Of a stretch of 64,000 nucleotides of DNA, positions 20,991 to 33,678 are shown in pieces. This DNA comes from Hyaloscypha bicolor E (taxonomy: Eukaryota > Ascomycota > Leotiomycetes > Helotiales > Hyaloscyphaceae). The DNA lies in assembly GCF_002865645.1 (NCBI RefSeq), contig NW_020194589.1, forward strand, positions 2,703,750 through 2,767,749, given 5' to 3'. A program made the position numbers and the translations under genes. The notes under the pieces were generated by a model, which was not told the origin of the DNA, ran no database searches, and saw only the letters and a list, made by a program, of their open reading frames with translations. Position 1 is the stretch's first letter; every line of letters starts with the position of its first letter.

Positions 20991-23408
20991 ATGTCTGCCA
21001 CCACCGCTGTCGACCAGCTCGCCGCTGACCTCAATAATGCGTCCTTGAACGGAGGCGACGCAAACGGCGCTCCGGCCATTAACACTGATGTCTCCAACAT
21101 TGGTTCCGAGGACCCTGATACTGCTGGACCTACCCCCAGCTCTGCCGCTCCTCACCCGCAGGCTTCTGCCTCCCTCTACGTTGGTGAGCTCGACCCGTCT
21201 GTCACCGAAGCCATGCTCTTCGAGCTCTTCTCTCAAATTGGTTCCGTCGCATCCATCCGTGTTTGCCGCGATGCTGTGACCCGCCGATCTCTTGGATATG
21301 CCTACGTCAACTACAATACCACTATCGATGGCGAGAAGGCTTTGGAGGAACTCAACTACACCCTGATCAAGGGACGCCCCTGCCGTATTATGTGGTCCCA
21401 GCGTGACCCTGCCCTTCGCAAGACTGGTCAGGGCAACGTCTTCATCAAGAACTTGGATACTGCTATCGACAACAAGGCTCTCCACGATACATTTGCAGCA
21501 TTTGGAAACATTCTCAGTTGCAAGGTCGCCCAGGATGAGACCGGAGCTTCAAAGGGCTATGGCTTTGTTCATTACGAGACTGATGAAGCTGCCAGCCAGG
21601 CTATCAAGCACGTCAACGGTATGCTCTTGAATGAGAAGAAAGTTTTCGTAGGCCACCACATTCCAAAGAAGGACCGCCAGAGCAAGTTTGAGGAGATGAA
21701 GGCCAACTTCACCAACATCTACGTCAAGAACATTCCAGTTGAAGTCACAGATGAAGAATTCCGTGAGCTTTTCGAGAAGTACGGAGAGGTCACGTCTGCT
21801 TCCCTTGCTCGTGATCAGGAGACTGGCAAGAGCCGTGGTTTTGGATTCGTCAATTTCATCAACCATGAACATGCTGCCAAGGCTGTTGATGAACTCAACG
21901 GCAAGGATTTCAAGGGCCAAGACCTCTACGTCGGCCGAGCTCAGAAGAAGCACGAGCGTGAGGAGGAGCTCCGAAAGTCGTACGAGGCTGCACGTATCGA
22001 GAAAGCATCCAAGTACCAAGGTGTCAACCTTTACGTGAAGAATCTTGACGATGAGGTTGATGACGAGAAGCTTCGCGAGCTCTTCGCTCCTTTTGGCTCC
22101 ATCACCTCAGCCAAGGTCATGCGTGATTCTGCTGCGGAGACCGCCGAGGCTGAGGAAAAGGAGAAGAAAGAGAGTGAAAAGAACAAGGAGAATGAGAAGG
22201 AGGGCGAGACAAAGCCCGAAGACGAAGACTCCGAGAGCAAGGCGGCTGCAAAGACAGAGAAGCGTACCTTGGGCAAGAGCAAGGGTTTCGGTTTCGTTTG
22301 CTTCAACAACCCCGAGGAAGCCACCAAGGCCGTTACTGACATGAACCAACGCATGGTCAACGGCAAGCCTCTCTACGTTGCCCTCGCCCAACGCAAGGAT
22401 GTTCGGAAGAGCCAGCTGGAGGCCAGCATTCAAGCCCGAAATCAAATCCGTATGCAACAAGCTGCCGCTGCCGCAGGTATGCCCCAGCAATACATGCAAG
22501 CTCCAATGTTCTATCCTCCTGGTCAGCAGCCTGGTTTTGTCCCGCAAGCCGGTGGACGTGGTATGCCATTCCCTCCTCAAGCTGGTATGCCTCTGCCAGG
22601 TGCTCAAGGTGCTCGCCCTGGTCAATTCGCTGGTGGCTTTCCCCCACAACAAGGCGGACGAGGTGGCCCAAGTCCCCAACAGCTTCCACCGAACATGTAC
22701 GGTATCCCCGGCCAATTCCCCCCCGGAACTCCGTATGGCCAGCAAGGCAATCCTCAATTCTTAGCTGCCATGCAGCAAGCGCAACAAGCTGCTGCTCTTG
22801 CCGGTGGCCGCGGAGGACCTAGTGCACGTGGCCCAATGCAGGGTATGCCGGGTATGCCTCCCAACATGGCTGGTCTTCAAGGTGTTGGTCAGCAAGGAAT
22901 GGCTGGCTTCCCGCAAGGAACTAGACAGGCTGGTATGGCTGGACGTGGTGCTCAAGGTGGTCGCCCAAATCAATACCCTGGTGGATTCCCACCTCAAGCT
23001 GGCCGTGGTATGCCAATGCCAGGTATGCCCCAAGCTGGCCCAGAGGGAATTGGCGGTGCAACCCTTCTCCAAACACAACTCGCGACCGTTCCTTCTCAGC
23101 AACAGAAGCAACTCCTCGGAGAGGCTTTGTTCCCGAAGATCCAAGCTATGCAACCCGAGCTGGCCGGAAAGATCACTGGTATGCTGTTGGAGATGGATAA
23201 CCAGGAGCTTGTCAACCTGTAAGTTTCAATGTCTTGGGAATAAAACTTATTACTAACACAACTCAGCATCGAGGACAACTCTGCTCTTCAGGCAAAGGTC
23301 GACGAGGCCCTCACCGTCTATGATGAGTACGTCAAGAACAACAAAGGTGGAGAAGGCGAGGCTGGCGAGGGAGACGTGAAGGATGAGAAGTCAGAAGAGA
23401 AGGCTTAA
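20991..23408 (+). CDS. PAB1: Polyadenylate-binding protein Pab1
   Basis: Cytoplasmic poly(A)-binding protein, acting in translation initiation and mRNA decay. Exons 20991-23218 and 23267-23408 encode 789 residues. Four RRMs are present: RRM1 from about residue 61 ([19 protein letters not shown]), RRM2 ([17 protein letters not shown]), RRM3 ([17 protein letters not shown]) and RRM4 ([19 protein letters not shown]). RRM4 carries a roughly 50-residue Glu/Lys-rich insertion between its two RNP motifs, a feature of filamentous fungal Pab1. A Gln/Pro/Gly/Met-rich linker follows. The C-terminal MLLE (PABC) domain has [17 protein letters not shown], with its end completed by exon 2 ([15 protein letters not shown]). 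The single intron sits inside the MLLE domain. Codon usage is strongly biased to C-ending codons, as expected for high expression. Confidence 0.97.
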
Positions 23409-25126
23409 GTGCCCAATCTCTTACACATACAACAATACCCACTAATGACTCTTCTTCTGCATACACATTTCACGTATTGTCAATCTGCTGCGGCGACGGG
23501 CTGCCGGAAAAGTTTTGCGCTTCTCTGTTTCTGGGTTGGCACAAAGTTTCGATTTTCGGCTTCTACTGCTGCGGCTAGCTTCCTCTACACGACATTTCCT
23601 TTTTCTTGATTGACTGTCATCGACTGGATGAACATTCGATCATGTACTCATAGACTATTTGTGCGCTGGGCTTCATCGGCTTCCGCAGGCTTCACTCTCG
23701 CATGTGGACTGGCACATTACCTGCTTTTCGGTGTCTCTTTTCCTTGCTTCTGGCGAAGACGGATGGGTTGATTCATGACTTTGCTGCTTTCGCTGCAGGG
23801 TGTGTCTGGACAGTCTGGTTCTGCTGATGCGGCTCTAAATTAGACTAAGAATCAATACAAAAACATTGCAAACTTATACTCCGTGTCTTCTGATGTGACT
23901 TTCGCGGAATGATTTTCTTAATGCTGATAACTCTCGCTTGAAGGAAGCCATCACTACGATGGGCAAATGTCATGATCGGAATTGGTCATATTCAACGTAG
24001 TCTCGATTGTTCTGTTAAGTCTTGGTAATCTTACAAGACTAACGAGAGTGATCCAGGGTGAACGAACAAGTTGCCTAGCTTCCTACCCCACGTCTCCGCC
24101 TTGATGCCATAACAAAGGTCACTGCTGTCCCGCAAGCCTCCGAATGGCAACACGAGCAATATGAGACTGAGCTTGCTTCCCTTCCCATTGAGGAGGAAGT
24201 CCATGTGGAAGGGACTCAGCAGAGTCCAGTGGGAACCCAGTACTCGAACACACTCATGCCCACAGCCACAGCTACACCGTGTAAGTTCCCTGCTCGAATA
24301 CAATCCCAACCCTTCTGACGTTTCTTAGGCCACTCCCACCAACGAAGAAGAGGAAAATTGATTAATTCCCGACAAGATCTGGTCCAGGCTATCCAGACAG
24401 AGGCGCGGAGAGAGGGCGCATAGTAGCGGGCAGGGCGGTCTCTCCTAGACCTATGAGGAACTTCCTCGTCCGCAGGTAAGATTGGATCTAGTCTATGTTC
24501 CCAAGTTCTCGACCGCACTCACGTTCACAGAGGCATAAGAGATACATGCTCCAGAATATCCCTTATATACCTACCCTGGAAACAATTCGCGTTTGGTTTT
24601 TAGATTTCCATTTCCAAGTAGTGCGTTAAAGAGTCGAGTCTTCTGCATCATTGGGTTCAATAAAGCTGGCGTGCATACCTTTTTTTGAAACACCTCGGCA
24701 GACGCAAGGTCATTATAACATCAACTTGCAATGGTCAGAAAGAGTGGTATTCATGCCCCCAACACCAGCTTGCTAATAGACTTCAAGAACAATTCCTTGA
24801 AAAACACAAAGACCACCAGTAGTTCATGCCATGAGTCATGCCTCATTTCGGAACCAAACACAAGCACACAAAACTATCCCTCCCTTACCGCACGTTCAAC
24901 CAACCATCAACGCCGTTCCTTGATAATGAGTAAGTCACTATTCCAAGAGAGCAAGCTGATACAATGCTATTTTATAGTATATTGGAGAGGACACAGGGGG
25001 CACATTCTCCAATTGAAGTACAGCACATCCTAATCAGGGTGAGGGAGCACGAGTCCATGAAAGGTATCCTTGGTGCCGAATGCGCTAAAAGATGGACAGG
25101 GATATGAAATCAGACCAGAGTTGTTT
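23409..25126. other. Intergenic region, PAB1 3' side and USP-gene 3' side
   Basis: Convergent 3' flanks. The first 450 bp are probably the PAB1 3' UTR (T-rich). Minus-strand ORFs near 24031-24518 and a plus ORF at 24731-25033 lack any family motif. Confidence 0.4.
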
Positions 25127-27389
25127 CTAATCAATCTTTGCAGAAGCCAGGCTCTTGACCGCTGGGTTGGAGAGGTTGTTGGCGAGGCGGATATCTGGAC
25201 GCTTATACTTAGTGTGCTTCCGGAGACGTTTTCGTGCCACCATGACTGGGACGGAGGACTTGGTGACAAGGTAGTTGGAGAAGGAGCCAAGAATGACGCT
25301 GTATTGCATGTTAGTGGGCTGAGTAAATATATAATTGGAGGAATTGGCGACTTACCCTTTGAGCGCACTCCTTCCCCTGCTTCCCAAGATGACCAATGTT
25401 GGAGCAATGTAGTCAATGACTTCTGTAATCAAATGCTTCGGGCTTTTGCAATGAATAACTTCAATCACGACCTTCACTTGGAGCTTTGTCTTCCTCAATA
25501 ACTTAGATACCCGGTCAGTGATATCTTGAACAGCTCGATAGCGTTCCTGCTCTGCTTTGCTCCGTTCTCTTCCCATCGGACTTTCACTGGCACTGCTCGT
25601 AGATCCTAATCTAACTCCGAATCCCAAAGGACTTGACGAATGAATAGAACCGAGGATTGGTGTGGATGCAGAAGGCTTTGTGGAAGCCGCAATTGCGGCT
25701 GCTTGCTCTTTCATTTGATCGTCTCCGCTGCCATCATTGTTGATTCCCAGCTCCTCATCAACACAGTAAATGGCCAGTAGAGTATCTCCATCGCGAAGGA
25801 CAGTTCCAATAGTCCACTCCAAGGCATGAGCAGCTTCGTCACTGAGATCCGTAGCGACCAGATACTTACGAACCCGCCGTTGATTGTCCTGCGCCTCCTT
25901 CTGCATCTTGCCAAAATCACCACGATAAATCGTACGTACACAACGACTCGTAGCAGGTGTAGAGACAACGGAGGTCATGTTGATAGAAAGTTTTTGAGCA
26001 CGTTTGACATCTTCGAGATCAGCTTCCGTATCAGAATCCACAGGTGTGTTGAATCCGGATGCCCCTTCGTCGAAGCTGGTATTGGGATGAACGCCAGGTT
26101 TGCTCGACCTCATTCTATCTCCCGAGGGGGCTGTGACTGTAATTTCGGGCTCTAGAAGCGATCGGACTTTGTACTTTTCGTGCTGTTGAGTCGCGATTTC
26201 TAAGCCTTTTAGCCATGTTAGCTCTACATTCTCACATAGGTGGTGGCCAAGACTTACGTTCTTCCTCGGCGGCAGCCATCAAACTCAGCGCTGTTCGAGG
26301 ACCCTTTGCCTTTCCCGTCCCAAGGGTCTGGCTCTCGAGATCGTTTTCACTGGAATCAGGTCTACTATCCTTCTTTCTGCCCCGACGTTGCTCTTCGTCC
26401 GAGTCATCCTCGTCACTACTATCGAGAAGTGCATCTTCACCGTCTATTGGCGTGTAATCTTTCTCCAGTCTGGAATCTGCTGACCCCACGGCGGTCCCAC
26501 TGTTTGTACGCCGACGTCTGCCCTTTCCACTCAGTGAAGATAACCCTCCATGAGATAGCGCAAGATTTGCATCTGACAATCGCCGGTATGCGCTATTCAT
26601 GTCAATGACTCGTCCATCATCCATTACAAGAAGGGAAGGGTCTGGACTGAGGTGAGGAGAATTCGATCGTTGGCCCAATCGATTGTGTGGAGATTTTGAT
26701 TTTGCTACGAGGCCATTTCCCCCAATTGAAGAGTTCCGTCCTCTGTCTCGGGGCCCGAAACCACTGAAGTCTCCCCCTCTCACGACCTCCGCCATAGCAC
26801 TCGGTAGCGAGTTCTTTTTGCCGGCCAACGTATTCCGCTTTGGAATCACTGGTCCTCCCGGGTTACTGGGTAAATATCCAGAAAACTGGTACGCCGATTC
26901 GGGATTGCTATTAAGACTCGTAGCACTCGTCCGGGGCCCGAATGCAACAGGACGTGATGCCGCATCAGATAGACTCCTATGCTGTGCGCTATTCGCTATA
27001 TGTGCTCGATGATTCACCTCTGTTGGCGATGTTTGGGCGCTTTTTGAAGTTGCTGTTGATGGAGGACTACTGACATCCAGCATGCTTCGAACGGGAGCTG
27101 CTGGCGGCGTATCAATATCCAACATGCTCCGAATCGGGGCCATCCGTGGAGAACCAGTGGTGCCACCATTTGTTCCCACATTGGACAAGCGCCTGGGGGG
27201 TACGTCTCCATCGATATCTAACATGCTTCGAACAGGGGATCGAGGGTTCGTGAAAGGCGACGAGGCTCGTCCAGATGTGTTAGAGCTCGCGGACCCTCTT
27301 GTTCGCCCCGCTGTCGGGCCTTCCAACAAAGCTAGAACATCTCTCCGCTCCTCATCCAACATAGACTCCAATGACATATGCTTAGCCAT
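25127..27389 (-). CDS. Universal stress protein domain fused to a long disordered N-terminal region
   Basis: Exons 27389-26258, 26205-25356 and 25298-25127 join in phase to 717 residues. The N-terminal about 380 residues are Ser/Pro/Arg-rich and predicted disordered. They contain four copies of a short motif: SLESMLDEE near the start, then PVRSMLDIDGD, PIRSMLDIDTP and PVRSMLDVSSP. Acidic (SSDEDDSDEEQ) and basic (GKGRRRRTN) patches follow. The C-terminal part is a UspA-fold domain opening KYLVATDLSDEAAHALEWTI and ending LVILGSRGRSALKGVILGSF, which holds the G-2x-G-9x-G(S/T)-type ATP-binding signature, then PVMVARKRL. A low-complexity loop of about 70 residues interrupts the domain. Such fusions are widespread in Pezizomycotina and are thought to be stress or signalling proteins; the function of the SMLD motifs is not known to me. 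Confidence 0.85.
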
Positions 27390-30300
27390 ATTTATGATTG
27401 CTGTAGAATCTGTGCGCTGTGGCTTGTCGATATCGAACTAGGTAAGTATTTTAGGCTGTGGCGATGCCAAGACAAACTGATGGGTATACTCGAATATGGC
27501 AAGAGCAGCTAGAGCTCTTGGATATTCCAGCGTTATCGGTTGATGAACTGTCGCGGTGTCCAGACAAGTTCGAGATACTGCATTGTGGTTGGAGGTCAAG
27601 ATTTCGATTCACGCTCAGGTCATTGCTAGAGCGTGCTGTTGCCTGTAGATTTTGCGCGACGTACAGTAGATCGCTGCCCCGGTGGAGGTGGAGGCTGTGC
27701 GGGAAATCGCAGAGAAATATGCTTCAGGTGTAGAAAGAGAAAGGTTCGGTGGGCCACGTGTCGGGAAAGTCGAGGTAGGGAGGCGGAGGAGGCGTTGAAA
27801 AAGTGAGCAGGTCTTGTGTCGTTGCCGTGGAAAGAGCAGCAGAACTGATTGGGCAGGTTGGCAGGGGATTTAAATGTACTGTATGTATCTTATGCTCTCG
27901 GCTTTGGGTAGTCACACTGCGATTCGAAGTGTGAGAGTTGGGGGGGAAGAGGTGAGTTGCGTCGTCGAGTTGAGCTGTGCTGTCGGGGTTGTTTAAGAGA
28001 GCTCTTCGTCTTGTCGGATAATCCCTAAGATTTAGCGGCCGGCTGGCTTCTACCGAATCAAACAGGGGGGCACAGCACCCTGCTCCAGCGAGGATCCAGC
28101 GATTCGACGCCCGCAGAGCACAATAATATGCACAGTGTCGACCCCATGCGCATGCATGTGGCACCATGGCTTGCATACTTGCAGCACGACCAGAGTAGTT
28201 GAGATCGTCAGGTCACCGAAGTCGGATATCTTGCTCTGAGGTGCAGAGCTCCCGTTGCTTCTGTATGGCCAAAGTATCGGCTTCCTAGCCGTCCAAAAGT
28301 CAATCTCTCTTGACCCCAAGTACCAAGCGTTACAGATGGTGAAGTCCCTTCTGGGGAGAGCTCGGCGGCTAGCCCTATAAGGATTCCCCGCTCGTGTCCT
28401 TCAAGGTTGAAGGGACCGGCAGCCATTGCCTGTCAAGCGCCGCCACCACTCTATTCCCCCACACTTTCCCGTTCTTCGACATTGTCTTCAAGTACTTTCC
28501 AATTCGACTTGGCCCTGCCTTATATACAACACGGATGTCGATCCTCTGCCGCGCGTACGAATTCGGGCGAAAAGAAGTCCTTGTCTCTCACCGCACAAGT
28601 CCACTTGAATTTGAAAACCAACCGCTGCTGCGTAACCCAGTCGACTTGTTGGCATCAAAAGCAAAGAGGGCGCAGCAATGCCGCCAAGCTGTCCCTTTCT
28701 TATCTCCCCACTCCTGGCTGACATGTTCCGGTAATCCTAAAGCTTACCCATGGAAACTTATGCATCCAAGCTCTTGGCTTTGCATCTCCAGCTGAAAAGC
28801 CCTTGGCGTGGTCATTCTTTATTCGCTCGGGGCGGAGTACGAAGAGGGTCCTCTTCGCTTTGCCGGCGTTGTCCTGCACTGAAGGCAGACAACGCCACAT
28901 CATATTGAAATATACGTACCCAGATGCAAGATAGCCGGACCACAGTGATAAGAAGCTATTGCGTGCGAGCGTCCCTGCAATTCTGACAGCCATGTTCTGC
29001 AGGCCGATGCAAGGTCATCGCTTCCACGACACGTCGCCAATGACGAGAGCACGTGCAGGACCCATGTTGTTAGAAATGCTTTTCTCTTCCCGAGTATCGC
29101 ATCACTGTCATTACTCTAGAGCCATACTGACCATGATCCGCCGGGTACCTTGCAAGTTGTTTTACTCCCGTACGGCTGATTTTCTTCGCCGAAAGTAATC
29201 TTACCAAGCGGCATGTACTTCAACGGTGTGCGCTTCCGGCCTCTTCCGTCCTCTCTTTTAAATCTGTGATCTATCATATTGCACTACTGTAAAGAGGTTG
29301 AAGAGCACCGAATGAACTTGTCAAAGGAGGTGGAACGGCCCGTTTCTTAGCTCCTATGTCCGCAGGCGGCATCGCAACCTCTGGCAGCGCTTCTGCATGC
29401 ACAATGCATTAGGATGTTGATATGCAGAGGAAAGACAGGAGAGAGTGTTGCAGTGAAGCTTGAATCTCAATGTCAAGAGCAAAGTCGGGCCTTTCAAATT
29501 AGAATATTGGGTGACATATTGTGGGGCAATGGCACCTGCGGCTTCCAATTTGCGTTAGATGCCTGTCCGGGTCTTTTCGTCCTGAAAACTTAAAGACACA
29601 AGGAATAATTCAATGGAAATGCGAAATCGGAAGCCTCGCATCTCTCACCCCAAACCTCAAGCTCTTCACATTTACCGTTGCTGATCTTCTCCCCCTTTTA
29701 TCTGAAAATTTAACCGAAGCTCGGATAAAATTCAGGGGTTTAGACGAGAGCTACATTAACGCTCAAGTTTAGATTCAACTCAACTCCTCCCCCCCCCCCA
29801 TTTTAAACATGGTCCATTCTAATATCCCTGTGAACGTTTAACTTCTTCCGAATACTGGCTTGACATTTTTACGAAGTTGACTCTTATTAGGAGATACGAC
29901 ACTGGTAGAGCAATTATTCCGAACCCTCAACGACCGCACAAGACTGGACGCCGATAGCTATTAACGCTTAACAATCGAACTCGAGCACCCCAAATGGCCT
30001 CAGCAGTCAGATTCCGGACCTGGGCTGATAGAGGGGTGCCGCCTTACCTTTCGGCTCATTAAACCTCTCAAAGATGAATGTTTTTTATCTTCCTCGTACT
30101 TTCGCACATAGAAACCGTCCCGCTTTTCAACGCCAGGATTGCCCAAAGCGTGAGACAACTCTTATACGGAGGAAATTTTAATCAAAGCGAGAACATCTTG
30201 GAATGCAGACTTCCTCCTGGTCACCTGGTCATGACTCATGTCGAGGAATTTCTCATGGCGCGAAATTCAAAACTGTTTTGCTTGCAATTCAACGCCTTGG

Positions 30301-31262
30301 ACTGTGGGGCCAAGGCGATCGGTAAACGCTCTTTGAGACTAAAGCCAAGGCATTCATTGCTGTTTGGAGAAGCCAGTGAGTTGGGAGGAAATAAGAGTAG
30401 TGAAATACAGCAGCCTTGGAAATCGACTGTAGAAATTTGTAGCCTGAAGGTATTTAAGGAAAGTGTGGGCTCTGGATCTGCCAAAGGCAAGCCTCTGCCG
30501 AACCCAGTTTGATGCAATAACACCTCAAGACCTAACTACGAGGTCCTGACGGTAATTCCCTCATCAGATATTTAATTGCGTGGACATGTTAGTAAGCTTG
30601 TACAAGTAATTCCCTTTAGTCCCCGGAGGTGTGAACATCCAAATCCCAATCGCCACCTCTGTAAGAAGCAAGAAACTATTCAGATGCTGATCCTTCCCCT
30701 ACTTCTACAATGAATGGAGCCTACATTTCTTCTTCTCAACCACATGGCATCGACGCCTCCAGATCCCTATCACCGATCCAAAAGGAAGCAACAGTGCCAG
30801 AGATCTCGGCCGCCCCAGAAACTGGGTGCCTAGAGATTAAAAACGCGGGGAAGAGCTGTCATATTGGCCTCGCGGCTAGGTTTGAGAGATGGATTGGACG
30901 GTGAGAGGAAAAGAAATTTCGGAAAGTGATGGATCATGTTTGGAGGGGCGGGAAAGGTATTTAGGCAGTATGTAACGAGGTCTGATGGCGGGAGGCTTGG
31001 CATGTCTGAAGGCTGGTTCTTTGAAAGGCTTAAGGCTAGTCTCTGCAAAACGCTAGTCCCTTCTAAAGGGTGACCTGTTTGGGAGGATCGAGTCGAATGT
31101 CCCAACATTATCAAGAAACGTACTTACATATCCCTTACAGATGACCTCCGTAGCGTTTCCTGGCGGATCTCCTCGTCGCCAAAAATAGTTGAGTTGCCGT
31201 GTCATTGCATTAGCAATTCTTGCCATATATTTTGAGTATAATACACCAAACATAAACATGCA
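27390..31262. other. Gene-poor 3.9 kb region
   Basis: No convincing gene. The part next to the USP gene is probably its long promoter. A C-homopolymer (CCTCCCCCCCCCC) lies near 29790. Short ORFs (27724-28176 minus, 28394-28795 plus, 30078-30512 plus) have no recognisable domain and overlap each other. No transposase or reverse-transcriptase-like frame was found. Confidence 0.4.
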
Positions 31263-32431
31263 TCATCTCCTGAATCCACCTGGCTTATAATTCAGGTTTG
31301 CTCTCGCTGATGTCCCAGTTTTGTGTACCAATTGCCTCTTCTCCCAAACAGAACTTTTCCCCTCGACCACGTTTATAATCTCATCCGCAACCCGCAACGC
31401 AAATTGATTCTTTCCACTCCCCCGTGATTTCCTCTTGTTCGCAGCATCGAGAATCCATTGTACAGCCTGGCGTCTCCTTTGCCGCAGGCCGAGAGGCACT
31501 GGAATCTGTAATGCGGCTCCACCACCAGCTGCACCCCTTTGAGAACGGATGCGGAGAAGCGGGGCTACCGAGTCGATGGCAACAGTTAGATAGCCGATTG
31601 GGTTGAGAGGTAGATGGGTTGGCGGCGGAGCACCTGGGAGGAGAGGTCGAACGGGATTAGGGACTGGCGGAGGGGCGGTTCGGAGGTGGTTTAGAATGAA
31701 TGACATATTCTATCAGAACGAAGATCATATTAGCATCCCAATTCCTAAGAGGAGTCTGCGCGGCACAGCAACGCAGATATAAAAATAGAGAAACTGACGA
31801 GCCTACCCTCTGGGCAACGCTCAGTTTGCCATCCTTCATCAGGAGATTTGTAACTTGGGCAACAATTGGATCATAACGGTACTTGAAATTGGCATTCTTG
31901 GGTAATGGTAGGTCGGGCAGCGCGTACTTGTGACCCACAGTGTCTACCGTGACTGGATCTGTGCCATGGCCGCCAGCTGCGATGCTCTCCAGTTGTCCCA
32001 GTGAGAGCAAATTCGCGAATGAGGTTGAGTCTGCTTTGTTGCCATCCATTTCCTCCTTAATAACTTCTGGAGCCTTGCCCCTGCCCTCTTTGTCACGCTT
32101 GAGAATCTGCGAATGCTCAGTAAATTGTCCCGAGTTCTGATGTCATGGAAGCTATCCAGTTAAGCATTCTTCAACATACATCTTGTACAGGAGTTCCTTG
32201 ACCCAAGTCAGGTCCTGTCTCCCCCATTATATTGCTCATATCAGCAGCTTCTTCGCTGACATGCCCAAGAGCATTTTCATTGGGGCCTTTTGGAGCATTC
32301 GGGCCCTTCTCGTCTGCAAAGCCTCTCCGTGACACCACTGGTAGAATCCAAGATTGATGGGAGGTAATTGAAGGCCTTGCCCTTATAACAAGCGATCGGC
32401 TTGCGCCAAATAAGTTCAATCTTGGAGACAT
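31263..32431 (-). CDS. RSM7: Mitochondrial ribosomal protein uS7m
   Basis: Small-subunit mitoribosomal protein S7, binding the 3' major domain of the mitochondrial small rRNA. Exons 32431-32180, 32136-31807 and 31709-31263 join in phase to 342 residues. The N-terminus (MSPRLNLFGASRSLVIRAR...) is basic, Ser-rich and lacks acidic residues, as a mitochondrial presequence should. The S7 core has LPKNANFKYRYDPIVAQVTN, NLLMKDGKLSVAQR, the PLLRIRSQRGAAGGGAALQ beta-hairpin, PVPLGLRQRRRQAVQWIL and VADEIINVVEGKSSVWEKR, ending in HKTGTSARANLNYK. These are the rRNA-binding elements of the family. Between presequence and core is an extension typical of fungal mitoribosomal proteins. Confidence 0.93.
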
Positions 32432-33036
32432 AGTGAAGGTTGTTAAGCTGTCGTCTCGTCATCGAATTTCGAGATGCTCAAATTTTGGACGAGTTGCTTG
32501 GGCGCCTTGTGGCCAGAGATATGAGGCATGAAGTCTCCCTACATCAGCCAATCAACGTCCACGAAAATGCCAAAGAGGGGGTTCCGCAACGAAATTGCTT
32601 TCAAAACACGCCTTTCCGAAATTGAAGACAAAACTTCTCGAGAAGCACCAAGCAATTTCCTCTTCTTCAATCAAGATTTTATAATTGGAAAGGACAGAGA
32701 CGAAATCATGGCTGTTCTCAGCTTTTTACTTGAATTTTGTGGTAATACAAGACAAGACGCGCGAGGGAAGGGACCGCAAGCACGGGTAAACTCCAGGGGA
32801 GATCGATGTTCCTGTTTGACAGAACCGGGATGCTGGGACCCTTGTCAGACGATAAGACCTTGGACGAGATCTTCGTTATCAAGAATTTCTTCAACACTGG
32901 TTACGTTCCAAATGGGTGTTATTCACACAGCAGAGAAATGGCTTACTAGCCTGTTTCCGAGAAAGGAATCCAGTCATAGTAAGGATACTATGTAGTTGAA
33001 ACTATAAGCCGTATGGAAACAAATCCGTGGTCATGT
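32432..33036. other. Intergenic spacer
   Basis: Promoter side of the mitoribosomal gene and 3' side of the dsRBD gene. The 155-codon plus ORF at 32528-32995 has no domain and is judged chance. Confidence 0.4.
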
Positions 33037-33678
33037 CTAGAGCTTTTCCGTCCCATTCTTCTGAAGAAAGTAGACAAATATCCAAAAAAAGTATCCTGTC
33101 ATAATCCAGCGCCAAAGCCGTCCCGTGAAGACCATAGCAAACCCGACGCCAAAAAGCCAATTATTTTGCGCCAACCAATGCTGTACCGTATGGTGATCCT
33201 TTATGACCCTTATCCTACATGCCAATTCAACATATCCGCTGAAGTCTCCATCATCCGGCGATGTGTGTTCAGGCGTCGCTACCACCTGCTTCGACTCTGT
33301 TGAGGGGAGCCCGGATTCGATCCAACGAGATGTTTCAACGCTACCTCTGCGGCGTCCTCTTTCGCGTTGTTGACGTGCTGTCCATCATACCAGAACCTCG
33401 CGGCGATGTTCTGTCCCTGAACTGTCACCGTGCTAGACCATGCTGTCCGTCCGCCTAAGGTATTGTAAGCCAACTGCTGCTTCTGCGAGTTTCTGAGCAA
33501 GCAATTGCGTACCTCGCCTGTCTGACATGATTTGGAATACCGGAGGGTGGAGTTGAGCTTCGCGGCATTTTTCTATTCATGGTCAGACAGAGCCATTGCT
33601 ACAGAAGAGTGGTCGTGCCGTACCTTCGAGTCTCTCTTGCCAAGTTGCAGCTCCAGAGCCATAGCTTGAATACGACAT
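33037..33678 (-). CDS. Small double-stranded-RNA-binding-domain protein
   Basis: Exons 33678-33624, 33572-33513, 33454-33286 and 33238-33037 join in phase to 161 residues. The start MSYSSYGSGAATWQERLE leads into a dsRBD-like core: PPVFQIMSDRRGGRTAWSST, then TVTVQGQNIAARFWYDGQ and NNAKEDAAEVALKHLVG, which matches the alpha-beta-beta-beta-alpha DSRM fold with the C-terminal basic/Ala helix. Frame is kept across the first two introns only with these splice sites. The last exon is less certain: it adds YVELACRIRVIKD and a hydrophobic, Trp/Phe-rich tail (about 35 residues) that could be a membrane anchor. If that intron is not used the protein would end after SRSRW. The partner RNA is unknown. Confidence 0.72.

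Noticed and set aside
22107..22757. 216-codon minus ORF
   Set aside because: Antisense shadow of PAB1's biased codons.
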